Shown: positions 1 through 7,741 of the stretch, one piece after another | Position numbering within the stretch: the stretch's first letter is position 1 | How the letters are laid out: every line of letters begins with the position of its first letter | Assembly: GCA_016872725.1 (NCBI GenBank) | Contig: VGZC01000051.1 | Coordinates: 1-40,067, forward strand | DNA from: Planctomycetota bacterium | GTDB taxonomy: Bacteria; Planctomycetota; Planctomycetia; Pirellulales; Pirellulaceae | Reading direction: 5' to 3' | DNA: 40,067 nucleotides | Notes under the pieces: model-generated | What the model saw: the letters and a program-made list of their open reading frames with translations, nothing else | Told to the model about the DNA's origin: nothing | The model's database searches: none | Made by a program: the position numbers and the translations under genes

Positions 1-1
1 G

Positions 2-106
2 CTGGTCGCCGACAATTCGCCCGACGAGAACAGCGTGCTTGCGTCGCAGATGGAGGGCGAGGAACTGCTGATTCGGCTGAGAGGTCAGGTCTACCGGATC
101 CAATAG
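2..106 (+). CDS. C-terminal fragment of a gene cut by the window edge, possibly PQQ-like beta-propeller protein
   Basis: The frame from base 2 is open and ends at TAG 104-106, giving 34 residues that finish EELLIRLRGQVYRIQ. The pattern of a short acidic loop, then 'LLIR...G.VYRI' at the very C-terminus resembles the last blade of PQQ-like (BamB-type) beta-propeller proteins common in planctomycetes, but 34 residues are too few to prove this. Its last 16 bases overlap the end of the convergent gene at 91-741. The N-terminus and start lie outside the window. It could also be an unrelated protein that happens to end in a beta strand. Confidence 0.45.
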   Translation: MVADNSPDENSVLASQMEGEELLIRLRGQVYRIQ

Positions 107-741
107 GCTGAAGCCGCATTCAGCTCGTCGAGCTCGCGCGCGATCGCGGCGCGCGAGCTCGATGGAGCGCGCCGCAGGGCCGATTCGTATGCGTAGCGCG
201 CCGCGATCGTCTTTCCCTCGGCCCGCAGCTTCCTGGCCCGCCCGAGGATCGACTCGGCGCTCCTCGGATCGGCCGGAATTCGGCCGTTCCGCCGCGCCTC
301 GATTTGCGAGGCGCTGAGCGGCGTGCCGTCGCGCGCGTTGTTTCGAACGGCCAGGGAAAGACGATCGGACTCGCGAGTCGCCCGCCGATCGTCATCGCGC
401 GGCGCCGCGCCAAGCACGGCTCGATCCCATTCGTCCAGATCGATGATCGTCGCGCGCACGCTCACACCCGTTCCACTCGATGACAGGCCCGATCCGCGGT
501 TCGCCGGAAAACGCGGGCCAACCGACCGAACCGATTCCGAGCGGCGCCCCACGCCTCCTACCGATATCTCGCCGCCGTCGGGAACCGACACGGTCGTATG
601 CGCCGAGAATTGCCGCACAACGGGCAATTGGACCGCTTGACCTCGCGCGATCCATGGAACGCCGACCATCGAAACGACCGGGCCAAGAAACGCGATCCGG
701 CGCGCGGCCGCAAGCCACAAGGTCCTTGATCGCCCGTCCAT
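91..741 (-). CDS. exported protein of unknown function
   Basis: 216 residues, ATG at 741 with GGAGG about 6-8 bases upstream. Residues 8-35 are hydrophobic and end in ARGQA, which fits a signal peptide, so the protein is probably secreted or periplasmic. The stretch VSVPDGGEISVGGVGR near residue 51 resembles the 'VPDGG.V..GG' segment of exported planctomycete proteins that is often near a secretin-like or surface module; this is a pattern impression only. The C-terminal 60 residues (AESILGRARKLRAEGK..AARYAYESAL) look like one TPR-type helical hairpin. It lies 113 bases downstream of another small exported protein gene on the same strand (855-1310), so the two may be co-transcribed. Function not recognised. 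Confidence 0.7.
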   Translation of the reverse strand: MDGRSRTLWLAAARRIAFLGPVVSMVGVPWIARGQAVQLPVVRQFSAHTTVSVPDGGEISVGGVGRRSESVRSVGPRFPANRGSGLSSSGTGVSVRATIIDLDEWDRAVLGAAPRDDDRRATRESDRLSLAVRNNARDGTPLSASQIEARRNGRIPADPRSAESILGRARKLRAEGKTIAARYAYESALRRAPSSSRAAIARELDELNAASAYWIR

Positions 742-854
742 CGTCCGCCTCCGTCGCCTCGCTTCCTGGGCTTGGCTCCGCGCCGACCCGCATCGCGGGA
801 GGTCGATTCCGCCGACGGCATTCTACCGCATGGGGGGACAAGAAGCACGAGCGG

Positions 855-1310
855 CTACGGCGATTGCTGTTCGAGTTCGCGCAGACGCCGCTCGATCTGG
901 TAGTTCTGCACCAGAAGCAACCGCTCGCGTTTGAGGGAATCAAGCCGTTCAACGGCCGCCAGACGCCTCATCTTGTTGGATTCGAGTTCGATGAGGAACG
1001 GGTGGCTGGTGACCGGACGACTGATCGACTCGTGCTCGCGGACGCGTCGATCGAGGGAACGGATCTCCGCTTCGGCGATGCGGATTTCCGAGTCGAGTTG
1101 GCGCAACCGGAGCGGGTAGGTGACGCGTTGGAACAGCAATTGGCGAAGGCGGGCGATTTCGGCCTCGCGCGCCTCGGGGGAGAGTTTGGCGTGCGTCATC
1201 ACGGTCGGCGGCGATACCGACGCGGGACGAGGCCCAGGCGGTGCCGGCGGGTCGGCGTACGCTGAGGAGGAAGCCCCCAAGACAAACAACACGGCAAACG
1301 TGCGGTACAT
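855..1310 (-). CDS. small exported coiled-coil protein
   Basis: 151 residues from the ATG at 1310, chosen because GAGG lies 6-9 bases upstream and the frame then begins with a signal peptide (MYRTFAVLFVLGASSSAYAD, cleavage probable after AYA). An open extension to 1637 exists but lacks exported-protein features at its start. The mature part begins with a proline-rich linker (PPAPPGPRPASVSPPT) and is then almost entirely charged alpha-helix (about residues 44-148) with heptad-like leucines, indicating a coiled coil. No enzyme motif is visible. The product is probably periplasmic, in the same orientation as the gene at 91-741. Function unknown. Confidence 0.7.
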   Translation of the reverse strand: MYRTFAVLFVLGASSSAYADPPAPPGPRPASVSPPTVMTHAKLSPEAREAEIARLRQLLFQRVTYPLRLRQLDSEIRIAEAEIRSLDRRVREHESISRPVTSHPFLIELESNKMRRLAAVERLDSLKRERLLLVQNYQIERRLRELEQQSP

Positions 1311-1681
1311 GGCCAGCCTCGGATCGTGGCGTGAATCGGCCGGAACGGCGACCCGGCCTTCCATTTCGTCCACGCTAATTGGAGCGATTCGGGCCGGCAA
1401 TCCCGGAAATCCGCGAGTTTCATGACGACCGATCAAGGCGTGCGGAACGCGCCGCGCGTGGCGATTGTGACGGCTGAACGAACGGCTCCCCTCGAACACT
1501 CCGCAATAACAACCGGCCGAAATCGGATCTGGGGCGGCCAATTGTCGACATCGGACGGCCGATCGACGGCCCGTCTTGTTTTCGACGATCGCCGTTCGCG
1601 ATATGTTGGGCGATTGGAGCGTCCTACCGAGGGACAACCGTCTGGTGTCAGGAACCCGCCGGATCGAAAGAGGTGATCATC
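1311..1681. other. 371-base divergent intergenic region
   Basis: This lies between the starts of the minus-strand coiled-coil gene and the plus-strand acyltransferase gene. I see no RNA gene or convincing ORF. A weak plus-strand promoter candidate is TTGTTT at 1577-1582 with TATGTT at 1602-1607 (19-base spacer); a small palindrome GGCCGATCGACGGCC lies just upstream. Neither is strong enough for a separate call. Confidence 0.4.
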
Positions 1682-3049
1682 GTGTCGGACGCGGGAGCGA
1701 CTCGCAAAGACCGTATCTTTCCGCTGCATCTGACGCCGTTCGAGACCTACATGCTCTGGGATGATCGCCCGGAGTATCCTTCGACGGTGGTTTCGGAATG
1801 GCAATTCACGGGACGCGTCGTGCGGGACCGTTTTGAACGGGCGATGGACTTCGCGCTCGAACGACACCCGCTCCTGCGTGCCACCGTCCGCGTGGCCAAG
1901 CTCAATCGGGAGTGCTGGGTGCTTGGCGAGGCACCGCGTCCGAAGATCCAATGGGGCCGATATGACGAGCCGGTCGACTGGCCGGCCGGGGAGTCGATCG
2001 ATCTGCGCCGCACTCCCGGCTTGCTGGCTTGGATGCGCGCCGATGACGAGCGTGCGACGCTGACATTCCTGTTCCATCACGCTTCGTGCGACGGGATCGG
2101 ACTGAGTCGCTTCGTCGGCGACCTGTTATGGAGCTACGCGGAGCAGAGCGGCGACGCGGTCGAACCGACTCCGCCGCTGCCTCCCGATGCGCTCCGCAAA
2201 CGGCTTCGGGCGACCTATCGCGTCGAGGAGTTCTTGGATTCCCGAGGCCGGCCACTCGACCGTTTTCGAAACTCGGTCGGACAAGTGATCCGTGAAACAA
2301 CGCCTGTCAATCCGCCGCGGGGGGAGAATCGGGAGCCGGTTCCCTATCCGGGGATCCTCATGGCCGAATTGAACGCCCAGGAATATCGCGAGCTCAAGGC
2401 GGCCGCCTTGGCGCGCGGCCAAATGGCGAACGATGTCCTGCTGGAGCGGCTCTTCGTGACGTTGTTCGACTGGAACGACGCATTCGGACAGCCCGGCGAC
2501 GGCTCGCTGACCGTCCTCGTGCCGCTCGACCTCCGTGAAACCGATTCCCGCGACATCTCGGCGGCCAATCTCGTGACCTACGCGTTCATCCACCGCAAGC
2601 GCGATCAGATCCGCGACCGGCGCCGATTGATCGATGGTCTTCGCGACGAAATGGCGGTGGCCAAACAGGAACGGCACCGATCCCCGTTCATGGGCTCGAT
2701 TGTGAGTTTGAACGACCCGAACGAGGGGACGCGCGCCGTGCTCGGCGGCAAGTTCTGCGTCGCGACCGCCATCCTCTCCAATGCGGGCGATCCGACTCGA
2801 CGGTTTCTGACGGAACTGCCCAGGGACCGCGGTCTTGTCCGGTGCGGCGACCTGCGGCTCGAAGGGATCCAAAGCGTCCCGCCGCTTCGGCCGTTCTCAC
2901 GGGTCACCGTCTTTGTCGGGACGTATCGCCGCAACCTGCGAGTCTGTTTGCGATGCGATCCGCGCTGGTTCACGCTCGACGACACACAGGCCTTCCTCGA
3001 CCGCTACATGCGGTCGATCCGCGAATCGACCCATGTCGGCATCACGTAG
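1682..3049 (+). CDS. condensation-domain superfamily acyltransferase-like protein
   Basis: About 455 residues from GTG 1682, chosen because GAAAGAGG ends 8-9 bases upstream; a GTG at 1673 is also open but overlaps that Shine-Dalgarno sequence. The hallmark of the chloramphenicol-acetyltransferase/NRPS-condensation/WS-DGAT superfamily, HHxxxDG, is present as HHASCDG at residues 132-138, preceded by the usual N-terminal LTPFE.YMLWDD..P and RHPLLRATV segments. Superfamily members join acyl groups to amines or alcohols using CoA or carrier-protein thioesters. There is no adenylation, carrier or thioesterase domain in the protein or next door, so this is a stand-alone enzyme, resembling PapA or WS/DGAT-type proteins more than an NRPS module. 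Substrate unknown. The gene has its own strand context, with divergent and convergent neighbours. Confidence 0.75.
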   Translation: MSDAGATRKDRIFPLHLTPFETYMLWDDRPEYPSTVVSEWQFTGRVVRDRFERAMDFALERHPLLRATVRVAKLNRECWVLGEAPRPKIQWGRYDEPVDWPAGESIDLRRTPGLLAWMRADDERATLTFLFHHASCDGIGLSRFVGDLLWSYAEQSGDAVEPTPPLPPDALRKRLRATYRVEEFLDSRGRPLDRFRNSVGQVIRETTPVNPPRGENREPVPYPGILMAELNAQEYRELKAAALARGQMANDVLLERLFVTLFDWNDAFGQPGDGSLTVLVPLDLRETDSRDISAANLVTYAFIHRKRDQIRDRRRLIDGLRDEMAVAKQERHRSPFMGSIVSLNDPNEGTRAVLGGKFCVATAILSNAGDPTRRFLTELPRDRGLVRCGDLRLEGIQSVPPLRPFSRVTVFVGTYRRNLRVCLRCDPRWFTLDDTQAFLDRYMRSIRESTHVGIT

Positions 3050-3091
3050 TCGATGATCGACCTGTTCGTGTCCGGCGTCGGGCGATTCCTT

Positions 3092-5062
3092 TCAATAGGT
3101 CCATTCCGCGCCGGCGAACGCGGCGAACGGCGACGCGGCGAATCCCGTGACCTCCTCGTACCGCTTGTCGAACAGGTTGTTGATCCTGGCATAGAGCCGG
3201 ACGTCGTCGAAGAGCAAGTAGTCGCCGCTCACGTTGAAGACGGTGTAATCGTCGAGCCACACCGAGGCGTCGCGCGCGTCGGTGCGATCGCCCACGAATT
3301 GACCCGCGCAGGAGAGCGAGACCCGATCGTCGCAGAACGTCCGCGTCACGGCCATCGACGCCTTGTGTCGCGGCCTCCGCACCAGCGGACCGCCCGTTTC
3401 GCCGTCCATCGTGTCCATGACGGTGTAGCCGCCCGTGATGAACACGCACGCTGTCAGATCGACGCGTCCGCTCAACTCGACACCGTGCGTTCTCGCCGTT
3501 CCGATGTTCATCAACGTGAACGTATTCAGATCGAACAGAATCAAGTCGCGGAAGTCGTTCCGGAAGTAGGTTGCTCCGATTCGCACGTCGCCGTCGAAGA
3601 GCGCCTGGTCGATTCCGTATTCCCAGCCTTTGCTTGTTTCGGGGCGCAGGCCCGGATTCCCGAACGGAAACAGGTTTTCGGCGAGCGCCGGGGCTCGGAA
3701 GCCCGTACCGATGCTCCCGCGGACATCGGTTCCCCAATCGAAGAGCCGGTAGGTCGATGTCATGCGGTAGGTCTGGGCGGTTCCGGCCGCGCTGTGGTCG
3801 TCCCAGCGGAATCCGACGGTCGTGAACCAGCGTTCGGCCAGCCGGATCTGATCCTGGATGAAGACGCCCGCGTCGTTCTGCGTCGCGCCCGCCGCTCCGA
3901 ACGCTCCGTCCGACGAGCCGTCCTCCGCGGTATAGTCCGCCCCCGCGGAGAAGACATTCTCCTCGGTCAACTGGAGATCGGCTTGATAGAGGAACTTGCG
4001 GGTCTGACCCTCGAAGGATGTCGGAAAGATGTCATCCTTGTCGTTGCGATCGAAGTCGGTGAGGAAGAACGAGGCGCGCTGGACGATAAGCCCGTCCATC
4101 ATCGCCTTGCGCAGTTGCACACGATTGAAGAAGTTCTCGCTGACGTAGGTGCGAAGCGGATCATCGGTCGGCGGCGATCCGAGCGAGAACGACGCGTCGT
4201 CCAATCCCATCCTCGAGTCGATCCAGCGGAACACATAGTCGACTTCAAGGTCCTCGGATGGCGTCCAACCGACGCGTCCCGACACGACTCCCGCCTCGAA
4301 ACCGTCGTGATCGACTCCCCCGACGCGCGGTGACGCGGCCGAGAAACCCCGTGTCTGGTTCCAGGAACCGGTGAACGCGTAATGGAATTGATCCGAACCG
4401 GCTTGGACGGCGACCTGTTCGCGATGGGAATGAAAACTGCCTCCATCGGCCAGAAGGGTCGTCGTGCGCGGCCCCGAACCTCGCTTGCTCGTGATCTGGA
4501 TCACGCCGCCGAGCGCATCGGAGCCGTAAAGCAGGCTCTGGGGTCCCTGCAGGATCTCGATCCGCTCGACATTGTCGAGCAGCATGTTGCCGAAATCAAA
4601 AAGCCGGCTCGCATTGCTGGGGTCGTTGAGCGGGATTCCGTCGAGAAACACCTTCGTGTGCTGCGACGCGGCGCCGCGCAGGAAGACCGTCGTCAGGCCG
4701 CCGGCGGGCCCGTTCTGCACGACATCGACGCCGGGAACGCGCCGCAGGAGCTGCGAGACGGTCCGTTCGCGGCTCCGCGCGATCTCGTCCGGGCCGATCA
4801 TCCGAACCGTTCCGCCGAACTCGCCGACCAGTTCGGGCGTCGACGTCGGGCTTGTCACGATCGGCTCGTCGCCTTCCCCCTCGACCACGCCGACCACGGT
4901 CTGCGGCTCGATCGTGGGCGGTTCGGTCTCGGGCATCGGCTGATGGTCGGCGACCGTTCTCGCGATCGGCCGGCGTTCGCGATCCGTTTCCTGCGACCGG
5001 AGATTCCGGCAAGGCGCGATGCCAACCAGAAAAACGAGGCACGCGGTGATGCGCAGGCGCAT
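3092..5062 (-). CDS. btuB: TonB-dependent outer-membrane receptor, probable cobalamin transporter (BtuB-like)
   Basis: 656 residues starting MRLRITACLVFLVGIAPC, a signal peptide; upstream open frame to 5431 is ignored because it runs through the riboswitch. The plug domain is clear: SRERTVSQLLRRVPGVDVVQ, then FLRGAASQHTKVFLDGIPLND, then VERIEILQGPQSLLYGSDALGGVIQI, all typical of BtuB/vitamin B12 receptors. The rest is a beta-barrel ending in an aromatic residue (EWTY), as outer-membrane proteins do. It should take up corrinoids across the outer membrane using TonB energy. The cobalamin riboswitch directly upstream supports the substrate and predicts repression when B12 is plentiful. No BtuCDF or TonB gene is in the window. 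Assignment as TonB receptor is firm; B12 specificity rests on the riboswitch and plug similarity. Confidence 0.92.
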   Translation of the reverse strand: MRLRITACLVFLVGIAPCRNLRSQETDRERRPIARTVADHQPMPETEPPTIEPQTVVGVVEGEGDEPIVTSPTSTPELVGEFGGTVRMIGPDEIARSRERTVSQLLRRVPGVDVVQNGPAGGLTTVFLRGAASQHTKVFLDGIPLNDPSNASRLFDFGNMLLDNVERIEILQGPQSLLYGSDALGGVIQITSKRGSGPRTTTLLADGGSFHSHREQVAVQAGSDQFHYAFTGSWNQTRGFSAASPRVGGVDHDGFEAGVVSGRVGWTPSEDLEVDYVFRWIDSRMGLDDASFSLGSPPTDDPLRTYVSENFFNRVQLRKAMMDGLIVQRASFFLTDFDRNDKDDIFPTSFEGQTRKFLYQADLQLTEENVFSAGADYTAEDGSSDGAFGAAGATQNDAGVFIQDQIRLAERWFTTVGFRWDDHSAAGTAQTYRMTSTYRLFDWGTDVRGSIGTGFRAPALAENLFPFGNPGLRPETSKGWEYGIDQALFDGDVRIGATYFRNDFRDLILFDLNTFTLMNIGTARTHGVELSGRVDLTACVFITGGYTVMDTMDGETGGPLVRRPRHKASMAVTRTFCDDRVSLSCAGQFVGDRTDARDASVWLDDYTVFNVSGDYLLFDDVRLYARINNLFDKRYEEVTGFAASPFAAFAGAEWTY

Positions 5063-5097
5063 TGATTCGGTTCCTTTCCATGGCGCGTGGAAAACAA

Positions 5098-5300
5098 AGA
5101 CCTGGCTCGCTCCGGTATCCTGGCTCGGCCCGCACCCCTTCGCCGCTCGGCCCAACCCGATCCGCAACGGCGAATCGATGGGGCTCGGTCGGATACGGCG
5201 GCAGGCCTCACAGTCGCGCGACGGCGGGAGATTCGCACTCCACTTCCCCGGAACCGCAAGCCAATTCCCTTGCCCGTGTGACGTTGGATCCCTCCCTCGA
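5098..5300 (-). promoter_or_regulatory. cobalamin (adenosylcobalamin) riboswitch
   Basis: Read on the minus strand, the leader of the receptor gene shows the conserved elements in the right order: AGGGAA (core at 5265-5269), GTGCGAATC inside GTGGAGTGCGAATCTCCC (5230-5238), GCGACTGTGA (5208-5217, the counterpart of the GCAACTGT segment), and the B12 box GAGCCAGGATACC (within 5111-5126). The last differs from the usual AGCCAGGAGACC by one base. The ends are approximate. The element stops roughly 35-50 bases before the ATG at 5062, which suits control of translation initiation; no T-rich intrinsic terminator is visible, so attenuation by termination is less likely. Established family; identification is by motif match only, without folding. 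Confidence 0.88.
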
Positions 5301-5539
5301 ACGGCCCGTGCAATCCGGCCGTGCCGGCGCGATAGGAACGGGCGTCCGACTTCGTTCATCGGGCGCCCGTACACGGCGAATTCGGAAATAATCGCAAATC
5401 CGGAAGAGTCCAGCTCGACATCCCAAATCACCCGGCTTCACGATTCGGGCGTTCGAAGGCGCGAGAGATCGGGCGTCGCGCGCATGAACGACGGCCTCGC
5501 GCGGATCGGATGGGGTGGGCGGGTCGGCGACCGCGTTGG

Positions 5540-6484
5540 TCAGGGATTGGCCGACTTGGGGGAAGGAGCCACCGTGACGATCGTCTTGCTCTTGATGGTC
5601 TGGTTGAGCACGTTGCCGAGCGCGTTGATTTCCATCTTCATGGTCTGATCGATTTCGCTGCCGACAAGCTGTCCGGTGGCCGCGTCGAACCGCATCACGC
5701 CGCTCGCCGCCTGCTCGGAAACCTTGATCTTCGCCGGCGCATTCGCGGGGGGGTCGCCGAATTCGAACGAAAGGGTAACGGACATCTTGTCCACCTTGCG
5801 ATCGTTGACCACTTCCTCGCCCGCGTACGTGAACTTCGTCTTGATCGTCTGTTTGCCGAGGATGGGATTATTGAGTTCGAGGGAATCGGTCCAGGAATCG
5901 CCCCTTATTACGGCCTGCTCGGGGAACTTCGCCGCATTCTGTTTAAGGAGCTGATTGAGTCCGTCCTTCGAAAAAATCTCGGCGACGCCGGGAAGGCCGG
6001 CGGCGCGGGCCATCGCGTCGGTCATTTCCTCGGGAACCTGGACATCGAGAATCTCGCCCCGAGGAGAAATGTGCGCGGTGAACTTGCCTTTGGTCAATGC
6101 GCCGAATATGGGCGCGATCATCGACCCGATCGGGCCTTCGGCGGGCGTTTCGACGTTCGAGTCGTACGCGAAGCTGGCGCCGGGGGCTCCTTCAAGCTTC
6201 ATCTGGATGCGCACGAATCGCTGGGTTACCGACGCGATGCCTTCGGCGTTGACGCTGTCGATCACCTGCCGCAAGACCATGGTCGGCGACATACGCATTT
6301 CGACATTCTGATCCGCCGCGGTGACCGCGACATGGATGGTCTGGACGATGGTCATGTCGCGCGAGTCACCCGGCTCGAATTTCCAACGCAAGACCTTTTG
6401 GGCCTGCGCCGTCTGTATTCCCATCGAAAGGCAGAACAGCAGTGCCGCGCACTCCGCGGCGAAGGACCGATATCCCGCTCGCAT
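5540..6484 (-). CDS. exported DUF6263-like protein
   Basis: 314 residues from the ATG at 6484, which has GAGGTGAG 7-12 bases upstream and begins with a signal peptide (MRAGYRSFAAECAALLFCLSMGIQTAQAQ). The mature protein opens with VLRWKFEPGD, the usual start of the DUF6263 family of planctomycete exported proteins, and is rich in beta strand. The repeated pattern of a quantity being measured against temperature-like or time-like 'GDSWTDSLEL' segments gives no enzyme motif. No metal-binding or catalytic residues stand out. It is divergent from the SMP-30 gene. Function unknown; family call from memory, moderate certainty. Confidence 0.78.
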   Translation of the reverse strand: MRAGYRSFAAECAALLFCLSMGIQTAQAQKVLRWKFEPGDSRDMTIVQTIHVAVTAADQNVEMRMSPTMVLRQVIDSVNAEGIASVTQRFVRIQMKLEGAPGASFAYDSNVETPAEGPIGSMIAPIFGALTKGKFTAHISPRGEILDVQVPEEMTDAMARAAGLPGVAEIFSKDGLNQLLKQNAAKFPEQAVIRGDSWTDSLELNNPILGKQTIKTKFTYAGEEVVNDRKVDKMSVTLSFEFGDPPANAPAKIKVSEQAASGVMRFDAATGQLVGSEIDQTMKMEINALGNVLNQTIKSKTIVTVAPSPKSANP

Positions 6485-6547
6485 GACACTCACCTCGCTT
6501 TGCCCCATGAACCGACCGGTCTTTTCAAGATGGGGAGACGCGCGTTC

Positions 6548-6553
6548 ATTGTA
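6548..6553 (-). promoter_or_regulatory. possible -10 element for the DUF6263-like gene
   Basis: TACAAT on the minus strand, 64 bases upstream of the ATG at 6484. No matching -35 hexamer is visible at 16-18 bases, so this is only a candidate. Confidence 0.3.
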
Positions 6554-6604
6554 GGAAAGGCCGTGGGGCCTACTAGTGGGCGACATGCCCGTTCGCGAGC
6601 CCGT

Positions 6605-6634
6605 TTGCGTTCGCGGCGACTCGGGCCGTACAAT
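6605..6634 (+). promoter_or_regulatory. sigma70-type promoter candidate for the SMP-30/NAD gene group
   Basis: TTGCGT at 6605-6610 and TACAAT at 6629-6634, spaced by 18 bases, about 105 bases upstream of the SMP-30-like start codon. The -10 is a good match, the -35 a fair one. If the 55-base gap before pncB lacks its own promoter, this site would also drive the NAD genes. Confidence 0.45.
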
Positions 6635-6738
6635 GGCATCCGATCATCGGCGGCCCACCGGGCGGACCGCGGCACGGGCCGTTCGCGGTGGACGAGGGCC
6701 ATTACGACCGAGCTCAACCGCTTGTCCAAAGAGAAGAT

Positions 6739-7686
6739 ATGGCCGAGCCCCCCATTGTGGAATCGCAAATCGCCTTCCGACCGGAGACCGAGGAACTGCG
6801 TTATCTGCCGGAAGGTCCGCGGGACCTGGGACCCGGCCGGATCAGTTGGGTCGCCATCCAACATGGCCCCAAATCGACTGAGGGATCGCTCAATGTGCTC
6901 GACCTCGAGACAGGCCGAAACCTCTCCTATCCACTGCCTCGGCGCGTCGGCTTCGCGCATCCGATCGATGGCGGGAGCGCGTTCGTATTGGGTCTTGAGC
7001 GGCGGATTGTCCGATTCGAGCCGGCGACCCGTTCACTCGAACCGATCGGTGACGAGGTGGAAACCGATGTGAGCGGCACGATCATCAACGACGGCGAATC
7101 GTTCGAGGAGGGGGTCGTGTTCGGCGCGAAGGACGTCGCGTTCCGCGACCGAAAGGCCGGCCTGTATTGGCTCCGATGGAGGGATCGCCGGATCATTCGC
7201 TTCCGGAGCGACCAGGTCTGCTCGAACGGTAAGGTGATTTCGCGTCGAGCCGACGGGTCGTACACGGTGCTCGATATCGACACGCCGACGCGACGCGTGG
7301 TCCGTTACCGACTGGATGTGGAACGGGCCGTGCTTGAGGACGAGGGCATTGCCCTCGATTTGTCTGAAAGCGAGTCGTATCCCGACGGCATGGTCTCGAC
7401 ACCGGACGGCCGGGGCGTCATCATCGCGTTCTACAATCCGAACGATCGGCCGTTCGGCGAGGCTCGGCAGTTCTCGCTCGACACGGGTCGAGTCGAGACG
7501 ATCTGGCGCGTTCCCGGATCGCCCCGGGTCACCTGTCCGCGGCTGGTCCGATGGCGGGGTGGAACGTGGTTGATATTGACGACAGCCGTGGAAGGCATGC
7601 CGGAGGAGCGACGGGACAGGGCGCCGAACGCGGGTTCCCTGTTCGTCGCGCCGACGTCGTACGCGGCCGAATCGGTGGCTCGTTAG
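6739..7686 (+). CDS. SMP-30/gluconolactonase-like six-bladed beta-propeller protein
   Basis: 315 residues from the ATG at 6739, with AGAGAAG just upstream; the open frame extends to 6688 but without a ribosome site. The chain resembles the regucalcin/SMP-30/gluconolactonase family: LGPGRISWVA near the start, a GLE..IVRFEPAT blade, DGMVSTPDGRGVIIAFYNPND in the middle and repeated beta-rich blades. Members are soluble calcium- or zinc-dependent lactonases. Key metal ligands of this family (an early Glu, an Asn and an Asp) cannot be assigned with certainty here; the expected 'N.' and 'SNGLA.SPDG' motifs are only partly kept (YPDGMVSTPDG). No signal peptide, so it is cytoplasmic. It precedes pncB by 55 bases on the same strand, which may be chance or a shared transcript. 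Confidence 0.75.
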   Translation: MAEPPIVESQIAFRPETEELRYLPEGPRDLGPGRISWVAIQHGPKSTEGSLNVLDLETGRNLSYPLPRRVGFAHPIDGGSAFVLGLERRIVRFEPATRSLEPIGDEVETDVSGTIINDGESFEEGVVFGAKDVAFRDRKAGLYWLRWRDRRIIRFRSDQVCSNGKVISRRADGSYTVLDIDTPTRRVVRYRLDVERAVLEDEGIALDLSESESYPDGMVSTPDGRGVIIAFYNPNDRPFGEARQFSLDTGRVETIWRVPGSPRVTCPRLVRWRGGTWLILTTAVEGMPEERRDRAPNAGSLFVAPTSYAAESVAR

Positions 7687-7741
7687 GTTATCGCGATCAT
7701 CGCGGCGCCGCCACGGCGGGCCGGCAGCGGGAAGGCGTCGC

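Noticed and set aside
3053-4333. Plus-strand open frame opposite the TonB receptor
   Set aside because: Antisense shadow of a gene with clear plug and barrel motifs; no motif in its own translation.
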